A DNA stretch of 39,621 nucleotides, taken from Methanobacteriota archaeon. Its GTDB lineage: Archaea; Thermoplasmatota; Thermoplasmata; RBG-16-68-12. Positions within the stretch are counted from its first letter, which is position 1, and the number at the start of each line of letters is the position of its first letter. Below are positions 8,611-17,758 of the stretch, one piece after another. The translations under genes were made by a program, and so were the position numbers. Location of the stretch: the NCBI GenBank assembly GCA_005878915.1, contig VBML01000030.1, forward strand, positions 1-39,621. Direction: 5' to 3'. The notes beneath the pieces were generated by a model, which was not told the DNA's origin, did not search any database, and worked only from the letters and a program-made list of their open reading frames with translations.

Positions 8611-9669
8611 TCACGCGGAAGGCTCGACGGGCCGACTAAGATTCGTCGCCCTCTCGAGGTATCGGTTGTACGCGATGAGCGCAATCGACCTGGCGTATCC
8701 GCCCACCTGTGCGAGGTGCGTGTAGATCGTCCCGAGAGGGAGGATGCCCCTCGCGTCCTTCACGCCACGCATCACGAGCCGGACGAGCTCTCCCTGCTGC
8801 GCTTGGAGTTCCGCACACAGGCGAAGGGCTTCGTTCGCCTGCTTGAGGTCTCGGGAGAGGAGAGCCCCGAGAGCCTTCCCGTATGCCCGCCCGATGAGTT
8901 CTGCGGTCGCCTGGAGGGCCTTCAGGAGGGAGGCGGGCAGCGCGAGGTCCATCGCGATCACCTCCCGCACCTGTGACGCGATGGCGTAACAGTGATCCGC
9001 CGCCTCCTCGAGGTCCCGGGCGATCGCGCGATTCCCCGCGATCTCGAGACGGGAGCGCATCCCGAGCCGCTCGACGAGGGCCTCGTCCGTTTGCGCAAGC
9101 AGAATGAGTCGCAGGATGAGCCAGTACATCGTGTCCGCGTCGTCCTCCCGTTTCATCGCGTCCCCCGCGAGCGTCGCGTCCCCGTGAGCCAGCGCGTCGA
9201 ACGATTCCGTAAGCATCGTCGACGCGAGGTTGTAGAGCCTTTTCAGGAGGGTCTCGATCGGGTAGTTCGAGGGATCGATGGAGGCGTGCAGGGCGACGCG
9301 CTGCGGATTCTCTTCGATGATTCCGATGCCCATCAGCCGACGGACCGCCCGGCGGATCTCGTCCTGGTGATCGCTTCGGATTCGCTGGGTAGCCCGGATG
9401 AGGATTTTGTCTCGACCAAGGACGTAATTCCCCACGATGACACGCTCGAGCATCCCGGGTTCGTCGCACAGGTCCGCGTCGACGACGACCTCCGCGGTCC
9501 TTCGGGCCCGCTCCTCGGCGAGGGGTCCGGGGAGTAACAGTAGGGCCTCCCCCTCTTCGACCACGAACAGCTGGTCTCCCTTCTTCAGGTTCCGCTGCTC
9601 CACCCATTCCTTGGGGAGGGACACGGTGAGAGTCGCCGCGCCCACCTTCTGGATCTTCCGGGACTCCAT
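8611..9669 (-). CDS. phoU: Phosphate-uptake regulator, AbrB/SpoVT DNA-binding domain plus PhoU domain
   Basis: MESRKIQKVGAATLTVSLPKEWVEQRNLKKGDQLFVVEEGEALLLLPG followed by PhoU-like helical repeats; start chosen at MESRKIQ (ORF extends to 9702). Confidence 0.9.
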   Translation of the reverse strand: MESRKIQKVGAATLTVSLPKEWVEQRNLKKGDQLFVVEEGEALLLLPGPLAEERARRTAEVVVDADLCDEPGMLERVIVGNYVLGRDKILIRATQRIRSDHQDEIRRAVRRLMGIGIIEENPQRVALHASIDPSNYPIETLLKRLYNLASTMLTESFDALAHGDATLAGDAMKREDDADTMYWLILRLILLAQTDEALVERLGMRSRLEIAGNRAIARDLEEAADHCYAIASQVREVIAMDLALPASLLKALQATAELIGRAYGKALGALLSRDLKQANEALRLCAELQAQQGELVRLVMRGVKDARGILPLGTIYTHLAQVGGYARSIALIAYNRYLERATNLSRPVEPSA

Positions 9670-9880
9670 GGACTCGCCTCTTGACCGGTTTGTTTCGAGC
9701 ATGCGTCTTCTAACGATGAGTCGGTACTCGACCCCTGTATACCTTAAGAATATACTTGAATATACTGCTCTTTCATAATATATATTGCCTCACGCAAACG
9801 CGACCCTCGTGCCCGCGGTAACCCCCTTTCGCTCCCTTTCTTATACGAGCGACCCCTTCGGCCTGCGGGGATCGGAGGGC

Positions 9881-10615
9881 ATGACAGAAATCGCGTTTCG
9901 GACCTTCAAGGAGGTCAACCTCGCGGGGGGCACCGTCATCGAGGCGATCCCGTCCGTCGGCCTCGTCAGCACGATCGCGGCGACGTACATGATTACGACC
10001 CTTCCCACGGACCAAGTATGCGCGATCGATTCGGATGAGTTCCCTCCGCTCTCGATGGTGTACGCGTTCAAACCCAAGTTCCCCGTCCGGATCTACGCCA
10101 TGGCCGACACGAAGCTCGCCATCTTCATCGCCGAGGTCCCGCTCCCGCCCCGCGTCCACCGGGCGTTGGCCTTGGAGCTCCTCAAGTGGGCGACGGCGCA
10201 CCACTGCCGCCAGATCGTCTCCCTCGAGGGCCTCCCGTTGCCGGCCGCGGACCCGCCAAAGGACATTGAGGTGTGGGGCGTGGGATCGACGGACTCCGCC
10301 CGCAAGACCTTAGAAACGGCGGGGATCCGGCAGCTCGAGACGGGAATGGTCTCAGGCGTTTCCGGCGTCCTGCTGAACGAGGGACGGTGGCAGTTCTATG
10401 ATGTGATTACTCTTCTGGCGGAGGCCCAACCCGCGATTCCTGACGCGAATGCGGCGGCGCGGCTGCTCGAGACCGTCGACATCCTCCTCCCGGAGGTCAA
10501 GCTCGACCTCCAGCCTCTAAAGGAGCAGGCCAAGGCACTGGAATTTCACCTGAAACAGCTGCGCGACGAAGCAAGGCCGGCGATTTCAGATACCTCGGCG
10601 GGGATGTTCCGGTAG
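9881..10615 (+). CDS. PAC2-family protein (proteasome assembly chaperone-like)
   Basis: FKEVNLAGGTVIEAIPSVGLVSTIAATYMI...PLSMVYAFKPKFPVRIYA; start chosen at 9881 (track ORF from 9785). Confidence 0.88.
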   Translation: MTEIAFRTFKEVNLAGGTVIEAIPSVGLVSTIAATYMITTLPTDQVCAIDSDEFPPLSMVYAFKPKFPVRIYAMADTKLAIFIAEVPLPPRVHRALALELLKWATAHHCRQIVSLEGLPLPAADPPKDIEVWGVGSTDSARKTLETAGIRQLETGMVSGVSGVLLNEGRWQFYDVITLLAEAQPAIPDANAAARLLETVDILLPEVKLDLQPLKEQAKALEFHLKQLRDEARPAISDTSAGMFR

Positions 10616-11260
10616 GCGCCCTCCGGGAACCGTTGGGGGCAGGCGCCCCATGGACCCTTTCGTCGCACCCGCCTTCAGCCGGAGGTACCGATCCTTGTAG
10701 AGCTTCTCGCACGACGTGCAACATAGATAATGTGTGCGTCCGTCCATCTTCCAGCGAACCGGGTCGCCCTCGATGACTCGCCCGCACTCGAAACATTGGA
10801 GGATGGCGATGAGCCCTTCGGACACCAGAGCCCGCGGCGCGTCCTTGAATCCTTTCTGGGCGACGTGATGCTCCACCGAGCGAACCCCCGGGAGTCCCCG
10901 TGCCTTCCTGACGAACTGTGAGATCAGGCCGGGCGCCGACAAGAACGCCTCTGCAATAATCCGCGATCCCTCTGTCCGGATCGTCCATCGGACCTCGTTG
11001 AGGGCGGAAAGGGCAGCCCCCACGCTATCCTCGGTTCCCCGCACACACCGCAACAGCAGGACGACGCGGGTTTGGCGGAGCCTGTTAGCGTCCACAACCG
11101 CGCGGTACGCCGTCAACACGCCGATCTGCTCCAGGTTCGCCACCCGGGCGCTCACCGTGGGTACGCTCACGCCGACTCTGCGAGCAAGTTGCCGATACGA
11201 CAGGCGAGCGTCCTCCTGCAGCGCGCGAAGAATTTCGACGTCCGTCCGGTCGAGCTTCAC
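10586..11260 (-). CDS. Lrp/AsnC-type transcriptional regulator with C-terminal TRASH metal-binding domain
   Basis: [92 protein letters not shown]-type cysteines. Confidence 0.92.
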   Translation of the reverse strand: MKLDRTDVEILRALQEDARLSYRQLARRVGVSVPTVSARVANLEQIGVLTAYRAVVDANRLRQTRVVLLLRCVRGTEDSVGAALSALNEVRWTIRTEGSRIIAEAFLSAPGLISQFVRKARGLPGVRSVEHHVAQKGFKDAPRALVSEGLIAILQCFECGRVIEGDPVRWKMDGRTHYLCCTSCEKLYKDRYLRLKAGATKGSMGRLPPTVPGGRLPEHPRRGI

Positions 11261-11292
11261 GGATCAACGACGCTGCTCGGCCTCATAAGACT

Positions 11293-11304
11293 TTACAAAT
11301 GTAA
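11293..11304. promoter_or_regulatory. Inverted repeat TTACA-AA-TGTAA, candidate metal-regulator operator
   Basis: 5-bp arms with 2-nt spacer between the divergent Lrp-TRASH and copper-ATPase genes. Confidence 0.45.
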
Positions 11305-11344
11305 GGCGATTGTCGGATGGCCTCCCTCCGACTCTCGGTTCGCG

Positions 11345-13510
11345 ATGGCAGTAGACCCGGTCTGCGGGATGTACGTCGATGAGGCGACTTCCACCCTGAA
11401 TGCCATCGTCCGCGGGAGGAAGTACTACTTCTGCTCGACGACGTGCTTGGAGACGTTCCTTGAACCGGAGAAGGAGCTGAACCGGCTACGCTTCCTCGTC
11501 CTTTTCTCCTTCGGCCTCGGGATCCCCGCCTTCGTCCTCTCGCTCGCCATGGAGCTTCGGCCAGTGCCGGAGGCGTGGATGCTCCCGCTCACCTTCGCCG
11601 TCTTCCTCATGGCGACGCCCGTCCAGTTCTGGCCCGGCTGGCGATTCTACCGGGGAACGAGGGACGCGATCAAGAACCGGAGCGCGAACATGGACGTCCT
11701 GATTGCTTTGGGGACGACCGCCGCCTGGGGGTACAGCACAATCATAGTAGCCGCCTTGCTCCTCGGTGTGCCGAACGTCGACCCCTCGACCTACTACGAT
11801 ACGGCGGCAATCATCATCGCCCTCATCCTTCTTGGAAAGTACTTTGAAGAAGTCGCGAAGGGCCGAGCCTCCGAGGCCTTGCGCAAGCTGATGGACCTCC
11901 AGCCCCGGACCGCGAAGGTCCTGCGGGATGGGAAGGAAGAGGACATTCCCGTCGAGCTCGTGCAGGTCGATGACCTCGTCGTCGTCCGGCCAGGAGAGCG
12001 GATTCCCGTCGATGGTGTGATCGCGGCGGGATTCTCAGCGGTCGACGAGTCGATGATCACAGGGGAGTCGATTCCCGTGGAAAAGAACGTCGGGGACCCC
12101 GCCATCGGCGCGACGATCAACAAGTCGGGGCTGCTGACGATTCGTGCGACGAAGGTCGGGAAGGACACGGCGCTCTCGCAGATCATCCAACTCGTGGAGG
12201 CCGCTCAGGTCTCCCGCGCGCCGATCCAACGTCTGGCGGACCGGGTCGCCTCCGTGTTCGTTCCCGCCGTCATCCTTTCTGCGGTCGGCGCCGCCGCGTA
12301 TTGGTACTTCCTTGGCTTCTCGGCCCTGACGTCTGTCCTCCAGACATACCACCTCGACACCCCGATCACCGCGTCCCTGTTCGTGTTCGTCGCAGTCATC
12401 ATCATTGCGTGTCCTTGCGCCCTCGGGATTGCGACCCCGACCGCCATCATGGTCGGGACAGGAAAGGGAGCGGAAAACGGGCTCCTAATCAAGGGCGGGG
12501 AATACCTCGAGAAAGCCCAGCGTCTCACGGCGATCGTGTTCGACAAGACGGGCACCCTAACGAAGGGACGGCCCTCTGTGACGGACGTTGTTGAGGTCGG
12601 GGGGACCAGGGAGGAGCGCGTCCTCGAGCTCGCGGCCTCCGCGGAGAAGGGGTCCGAGCACCCACTCGGGGAGGCGATCGTTCGGCGGGCCCTCGCCGCC
12701 GGACACGCGCCGTCGAACCCCGTGGATTTCGAGGCCGTTCCCGGCCAAGGCGTGCGCGCGCGGGTCTCGGGATCCGCCGTCCTCCTGGGAAACCGGAGGC
12801 TCATGGCGCAAGCGGACGTTCCCACGGATCCGGTGGAGCCTATCCTCGCCCGCCTCGAGAGCGAGGGGAAGACCGCCATGCTTCTCGCCGTCGACGGGAG
12901 CCTCGCGGGGATCATCGCCGTCGCGGACACACCGAAGGAACATTCCGCGGAGGCGATCGCTTCTCTAAAGCGGATGGGGCTCGAGGTCGTCATGCTGACC
13001 GGGGACAACCGGCGGACCGCGGAGTCTGTCGCCCGCCAGCTTGGTATCGACAATGTGATCGCGGAGGTCCTCCCCGGTCAGAAGGCGGAGAAAATCCGCG
13101 AACTCCAACGCGCGGGAAAGGTCACCGCCATGGTCGGGGACGGGATCAACGATGCGCCCGCCCTCGCGCAGGCGGATGTCGGGATCGCCCTAGGGAGTGG
13201 GACGGACGTCGCGATGGAGGCGGGTGGGATCGTGCTGATTAAGGACGACCTGCGGGATGTCGTCGCTTCCATCCAGCTGAGCAAGAGCACGGTGAAGAAG
13301 ATCCGATCGAACCTGTTCTGGGCGTTCTTCTACAATGTCGCATTGATCCCCGTTGCGGCGGGCGTGCTCGCTGGGTTCGGGATTCTGCTCGACCCGATTC
13401 TCGCGGGGGCCGCGATGGGGTTCAGCTCCGTCTCTGTCGTAACGAACTCCCTCACGCTGAAGAGGTTCCGGATCTCCTCGCGGTCGTCGCGACGAGCCTC
13501 GCGGCCCTAG
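11345..13510 (+). CDS. copA: Copper-type P1B ATPase with N-terminal YHS domain
   Basis: [31 protein letters not shown] (YHS), [15 protein letters not shown] (CPC), [36 protein letters not shown]; start chosen at 11345 (track ORF from 11072). Confidence 0.95.
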   Translation: MAVDPVCGMYVDEATSTLNAIVRGRKYYFCSTTCLETFLEPEKELNRLRFLVLFSFGLGIPAFVLSLAMELRPVPEAWMLPLTFAVFLMATPVQFWPGWRFYRGTRDAIKNRSANMDVLIALGTTAAWGYSTIIVAALLLGVPNVDPSTYYDTAAIIIALILLGKYFEEVAKGRASEALRKLMDLQPRTAKVLRDGKEEDIPVELVQVDDLVVVRPGERIPVDGVIAAGFSAVDESMITGESIPVEKNVGDPAIGATINKSGLLTIRATKVGKDTALSQIIQLVEAAQVSRAPIQRLADRVASVFVPAVILSAVGAAAYWYFLGFSALTSVLQTYHLDTPITASLFVFVAVIIIACPCALGIATPTAIMVGTGKGAENGLLIKGGEYLEKAQRLTAIVFDKTGTLTKGRPSVTDVVEVGGTREERVLELAASAEKGSEHPLGEAIVRRALAAGHAPSNPVDFEAVPGQGVRARVSGSAVLLGNRRLMAQADVPTDPVEPILARLESEGKTAMLLAVDGSLAGIIAVADTPKEHSAEAIASLKRMGLEVVMLTGDNRRTAESVARQLGIDNVIAEVLPGQKAEKIRELQRAGKVTAMVGDGINDAPALAQADVGIALGSGTDVAMEAGGIVLIKDDLRDVVASIQLSKSTVKKIRSNLFWAFFYNVALIPVAAGVLAGFGILLDPILAGAAMGFSSVSVVTNSLTLKRFRISSRSSRRASRP

Positions 13511-13590
13511 CGGTCGCCGCCGCCTCGGACGTCGGCCCCCTTCGATTTGTCCTCGGCTTCGCCCTCGTCCTATTCCTCCCTGGCTACTCG

Positions 13591-14346
13591 ATGGTCGCCG
13601 CTGTCTTCCCGAGGAACGGCGAGGTGGGGTGGATCGAGCGCGCCGCTCTGAGCTTCGGCCTTAGCATCGCGACCGTGCCCCTCGTTGGTCTCCTCTTGGA
13701 CGCCTCCCCCTGGGGGGTCCGCCTTGAATCTGCCGTCGCCGCGCTCTTGGTTGTCACGCTCGGGACTACCGCGGTCGCGTACTGGCGTCGAGTCCGTGTG
13801 CCCCCGGAAGAGCGGCTCGCCCTTTCCCTGGAGTTCGCCCCGCCAAGATGGCGCGGGCTCTCACCCTTCGACAAGGCTCTTACGATTGGCGTCATCGTCT
13901 CGCTCTCCCTCGCCGCCGGTGGCCTCGCGTACGCGCACGGGACGCCGCCCGCCCGAGCCGGCTTCACGGAATTCTACCTCTTGGCCCCCAACGGAGGAAT
14001 CAATCCGGAGGACTATCCGCTGCGGGTCAACGCGAGCGAACCAGCGGCCGTAATCATCGGAATCGCGAACCACGAGAATCGGGAGATGAACTACACGGTC
14101 TCGATCCAACTCGTGAACGTTCAGTACGTGTACAACGGAACGACGAAGAGGAACGACACCGTCGAGCTTGGCAACGCGACCCTAGACGTGCTGCAGGTGA
14201 CCGTGCCAAACGCCGAGCGATGGGAATCCCGGTACGGATTTCGGATTCCGAGTCCCGGGGAGTACCAACTGCGGTTTCTTCTCTTCACATCCCCGCCCCA
14301 GGGGCTCCCCTATCGCTTTGTCCAGCTACGCATCCACGTCGACTAG
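13591..14346 (+). CDS. DUF1616-family membrane protein; the annotated start is probably too far downstream
   Basis: SMVAAVFPRNGEVGWIERAALSFGLSIATVPLVGLLLD...; upstream same-frame translation [40 protein letters not shown] looks like the missing first helix. Confidence 0.78.
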   Translation: MVAAVFPRNGEVGWIERAALSFGLSIATVPLVGLLLDASPWGVRLESAVAALLVVTLGTTAVAYWRRVRVPPEERLALSLEFAPPRWRGLSPFDKALTIGVIVSLSLAAGGLAYAHGTPPARAGFTEFYLLAPNGGINPEDYPLRVNASEPAAVIIGIANHENREMNYTVSIQLVNVQYVYNGTTKRNDTVELGNATLDVLQVTVPNAERWESRYGFRIPSPGEYQLRFLLFTSPPQGLPYRFVQLRIHVD

Positions 14347-14792
14347 ATATCACCTACACCGTGACCGCTGAGGCGGCGATGGGAATCCCGAACCCGACTG
14401 CCGATGCCGCCTCACAATCGGCGAAAGACAAACGCCTGGCGCGGGGGACTGCCCAGAACACTCTACACTTGACGAGCGCCCCAGCTCCCGAAATCATTGT
14501 CGGGCGGCCCCAAGCGAGGCGGTGCACGTCTAACCGTTGGTCGCCAGACGTAAACATAGGTGCCTTTTCTGTCCTCGGACATGGCAGGCCCGGAGGTGAA
14601 CGACAAGCACGCTCTGTGAAACGGGCCGATGGGGCGCCGACGGGCCGGCGACTCTGGGCCCCGACGCCCCGCTTCGGCAATCAAAATCGCCCCCCTGCAG
14701 CCGAATCTCCCCTCGTTGCATTCTGCTCGGCAGTCACCAAGGTTTAGCGCATCGGCGAACGGGATCCGATGCTAGCGGTCACCCGAGCCTAG

Positions 14793-14813
14793 GCCCGAAG
14801 AACACATTCGGGC
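14793..14813. repeat. Perfect 7-bp hairpin GCCCGAA-gaacaca-TTCGGGC
   Basis: Seen directly; 68 nt upstream of the ATPase ORF at 14881. Confidence 0.6.
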
Positions 14814-14880
14814 ACACGAGAGCACAGGCGCGTGAAATACCCTCCAGGGAATCCCCCACTGTGGGTCGCGGGTGATCTAG

Positions 14881-15423
14881 ATGCTGAAAATTGAGAAAGG
14901 GCCGAGCTCAGACATGCCCTTGCCTCCAGAACTGGAGAAGCTCCTACATCGTGAAACCCTCCTCGTCCTCGTCAAGGGGGAGACCGGCACCGGGAAGACG
15001 ACCGCGGCGCTCGAACTCATGGCCCGCCTCCAGTCGGCAGGGGATACCGTCCACCTGTCCACTCGAACGTACCCCGACAAGCTCGCGTACCAACACGCCC
15101 TATTCTCGAAGCTCGCGGGCCGCAAGAACGTCCATTTCTTCTCCAGCCTCGAGTTCGATCCGACGCAGTTCCTCGTCGCTCACAACGTTGTGTCTGGGCT
15201 GTATCGCCTCCTGTCGACGATGGACCGTCCCCTCCTCGTCCTCGATTCGTGGGAGGGGATCGCGGACTACGTGCCCCCCGAGGCCCGGATGAAGGTGGAG
15301 GCGTCCCTAATGGCCGTCCTTGAGGACGCCCGCGCTCGGATGATCCTCGTGAGCGAGCGCCCGGATCACCCTCGAAGGCGGCCGGTTCCGGTACCTCGAA
15401 CCATTCGCCTTCACGCTCCCTGA
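14881..15423 (+). CDS. KaiC/GvpD-like RecA-superfamily ATPase, N-terminal half of an apparently split gene
   Basis: LVKGETGTGKTTAALELM Walker A, PLLVLDSWEGIADY Walker B-like, RMILVSERPD; C-terminal tail after RPD looks out of frame. Confidence 0.75.
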   Translation: MLKIEKGPSSDMPLPPELEKLLHRETLLVLVKGETGTGKTTAALELMARLQSAGDTVHLSTRTYPDKLAYQHALFSKLAGRKNVHFFSSLEFDPTQFLVAHNVVSGLYRLLSTMDRPLLVLDSWEGIADYVPPEARMKVEASLMAVLEDARARMILVSERPDHPRRRPVPVPRTIRLHAP

Positions 15424-15433
15424 GCGCACGTCC

Positions 15434-16273
15434 ATGTTTCGTCCCCTGGCGAATACACCGACCCACATGTCCACGGGAAGCCGGGACATCGACGCCCTTT
15501 TGGGGGGCGGAGTCCCTCGGGGTTCCACGGTCCTCTTCGAGATCCGCGGGGACGTCCCGTTCGACGCGCAGGTGTACGTACCCGTCACGGCCCTCTTGAA
15601 CTTCCTTGCGACGAACAATGCTGTAATGGCGTTCCTCTACAGCGACTACGACCCGACGCGGGCACGTCTTTTCGCCACGCAGTTCATGCCTGAGGATGTG
15701 TACGATGCGAATATGCGAGTGTTCACGACGGACCGAGTCGAGGACCCCGTCGCCATCAAGTTCTCCCTGAACCCGAAGGAGGACTTCGACAAGTGGCTGG
15801 ACACATACAGCGCGTACAAGAAGGAAGGAAAGACGATCTGGATGTTGATGGCCCTGGATACCGTCGAGAACTTCTACGGGCAGGGAGTCATGAACTTCCT
15901 TGCGACCGTCGCAGCCCGAGCCGCCGTGAACAAGGACATCCAGTCGATCGTCGCGCGGCCGAATCTGGAGCTCACTCAGAAGGTCGCGAACATCTCCCAG
16001 ATTCACCTCGTCCTGAGCCAGCGGTGGGGCACCCTGATCCTTTACGGAGTGAAGCCGAGGACAGGATTCTACGCGCTCCAGTTCACGTTCGGCCACGGGT
16101 ACCCGGAGTTCGAGCTCATCCCGCTCGATGATATCTCTTTGAGCAAGGAGGTCCTTGCGGAGAAGGAACGACCCCCGCTTGTGTCGTTCGCGGACCGACG
16201 CCATGAGGCCCGCGAAGACTTCTTCGAGGCCGTGATGACCTCCCTGATTCGATCAAGAAAAGGGGGCACGTAA
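15434..16273 (+). CDS. Second RecA-like domain (degenerate P-loop), C-terminal half of the split KaiC/GvpD-like gene
   Basis: MSTGSRDIDALLGGGVPRGSTVLFEIRGD KaiC-like entry without GxxxxGKT; frame is open upstream to 15353 and gives ITLEGGRFRYLEPFAFTLPERTS. Confidence 0.7.
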   Translation: MFRPLANTPTHMSTGSRDIDALLGGGVPRGSTVLFEIRGDVPFDAQVYVPVTALLNFLATNNAVMAFLYSDYDPTRARLFATQFMPEDVYDANMRVFTTDRVEDPVAIKFSLNPKEDFDKWLDTYSAYKKEGKTIWMLMALDTVENFYGQGVMNFLATVAARAAVNKDIQSIVARPNLELTQKVANISQIHLVLSQRWGTLILYGVKPRTGFYALQFTFGHGYPEFELIPLDDISLSKEVLAEKERPPLVSFADRRHEAREDFFEAVMTSLIRSRKGGT

Positions 16274-17010
16274 TGGAGGACAAGGTAATGACCAAGGTAA
16301 TCGCGGACTCAGACGGGCGTACGTCAACAGGGATTCCGGGGCTTGACGGCATGCTCGAGGGGGGCTTTCCGAACGGGAGCTTGATCACCCTCGCGGGTCG
16401 CCCGGGGACGGGGAAGACGATTTTCGGATCCCAATTCCTGTATTACGGCGCGGTGGAGGAGAAGCAGCCCGGGATGTACGTCTCCATGCTCGAGGGCCGC
16501 AGGGCGTACCTCCGGAACACGGCCCGGCTCGGCCTCGACATTCCGCCGCTCGAAAAGAAGGGACTCTTCCGGTTCCTCGAGATGCCGACGTTGACCGCGG
16601 AAGGGCTACCCACGATCTGGGAAGAAATCGTCCGGAACATCGAGGAGATGGACATCGTCCGCCTCGTGATCGACTCGTACACCGCGATGGCCCAGGCCTT
16701 CGAGACCCCGGGCGACATCCGGGTCTTCACCCACATGCTCCTCGGAAAAATCGTCGGGTCGGCGGGGTGCACGACGTTGATGATCACGGAAACTCCGCCA
16801 CAGGATGGCCACCCGGGCCTGGGGATGCACGAGTTCATCGCGGACGGCGTCCTCCATTTCCACCTCGTCCCCGTAGCAGGGGACGCCCGAGTCCGATACA
16901 TCGAGATCACGAAGATGCGAGGCACGAGCCACCAGATGGGACCGATTCCGATCGAGATCGGGCGAAACGGGATCACGGTCCGATCTCCGCACATTCCCGG
17001 TCGGAGATAG
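16273..17010 (+). CDS. KaiC/RadA-like ATPase
   Basis: STGIPGLDGMLEGGFPNGSLITLAGRPGTGKTIFGSQFLYYGA; RLVIDSYTAMAQAF. Confidence 0.87.
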   Translation: MEDKVMTKVIADSDGRTSTGIPGLDGMLEGGFPNGSLITLAGRPGTGKTIFGSQFLYYGAVEEKQPGMYVSMLEGRRAYLRNTARLGLDIPPLEKKGLFRFLEMPTLTAEGLPTIWEEIVRNIEEMDIVRLVIDSYTAMAQAFETPGDIRVFTHMLLGKIVGSAGCTTLMITETPPQDGHPGLGMHEFIADGVLHFHLVPVAGDARVRYIEITKMRGTSHQMGPIPIEIGRNGITVRSPHIPGRR

Positions 17011-17033
17011 GGACGTGAGCGGGCGGAAGCGAG

Positions 17034-17282
17034 ATGCCACACCTTGCCGCTAAGCTGGGCCTGAAGAGTGACGAGAGCTTCCAGAAGGCGTACTGGAAGT
17101 ACTTCGAGGAGTTCTTCGGAAAGCAGAATTCGGCGGTCGTGAAGGCGATGCTTCTCGCGAAGAACGACAAGGCGGACACTGGGGCCGAAGAGATTGATCG
17201 AGTGTGCTTCGGCTTGCGGCAATCCATGGGGTGGCTCGCGGAAGCCATTGAACGGAAGGCGCTCGACGTCGCTCATCACTAG
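17034..17282 (+). CDS. Small helical hypothetical protein, 82 aa
   Basis: Co-directional with the KaiC-like gene; MPHLAAKLGLKSDESFQKAYWKYFEEFFGKQNSAVVKAMLLAKND...; CTAG overlap with convergent RHH gene. Confidence 0.65.
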   Translation: MPHLAAKLGLKSDESFQKAYWKYFEEFFGKQNSAVVKAMLLAKNDKADTGAEEIDRVCFGLRQSMGWLAEAIERKALDVAHH

Positions 17283-17722
17283 CGGGGACCGGTGAGGGAC
17301 CACTTCGCCCCCGAGCCGTGTTTGAGGATCACCGTCCACTTGCCATCCTTGGCGTGCTCCTCATATTCGAAGGCCCGCCCGTACCGGGAGGTGAGGCGGG
17401 GGAACCCGACGACCATGGACTGTAGGCTGACCTCCTTGAACCAGAACGTCATGAATTCCGGGAGTAGGTTCTTCCCGACCCACCGGCCGAGTTCCGCGGC
17501 CTCTTCGTTCGTAAGGTGATCCATCAACCGCTCGACGAGGGAGGAGGGCAGGGCCACGAGGCCGAACTTGTCCGCGTAAATGTCCCACTCCACGAGCCTT
17601 CGGATCGCTTTGTTCACGAGGAGATTGACGCTGACCCCTTCTCGGTCCCCGAACTTCCGGAGGAATTCGTCGACATCCCGCTCGAGGCGAATCGTCCGGG
17701 TCACGCTGTTGCTCGGTGGCAC
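17279..17722 (-). CDS. Ribbon-helix-helix-type DNA-binding protein, shorter paralog
   Basis: SVTRTIRLERDVDEFLRKFGDREGVSVNLLVNKAIRRLVEWD; aligns with the neighbour at 17759-18304; GTG start. Confidence 0.75.
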   Translation of the reverse strand: MPPSNSVTRTIRLERDVDEFLRKFGDREGVSVNLLVNKAIRRLVEWDIYADKFGLVALPSSLVERLMDHLTNEEAAELGRWVGKNLLPEFMTFWFKEVSLQSMVVGFPRLTSRYGRAFEYEEHAKDGKWTVILKHGSGAKWSLTGPR

Positions 17723-17758
17723 GGGTGCGTCCGATATTGGACGTACTGCGGATGCTAC

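Noticed and set aside
14583-14610. CAGGCCCGGAGG resembling the SRP RNA helix 8 apical region
   Set aside because: The 3' side reads GTGAACGAC rather than the expected GGGAGCAGC-type sequence and no Alu-domain signature was found.
14463-14684. Small minus-strand ORF containing MSEDRKGTYVYVWRPTVRRAPPRLGPPDNDFGSWGARQV as a possible peptide or RiPP precursor
   Set aside because: No modifying enzyme nearby, no promoter or conserved leader pattern visible; most likely chance.
13848-14747. 299-aa plus-strand ORF over DUF1616 and the following gap
   Set aside because: Arg-rich alternate-frame translation; no recognisable domain; does not justify calling the 14347-14880 gap coding.
15017-16204. 395-aa minus-strand ORF opposite the KaiC-like genes
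   Set aside because: Charged, repeat-free shadow ORF antisense to two motif-bearing ATPase domains.
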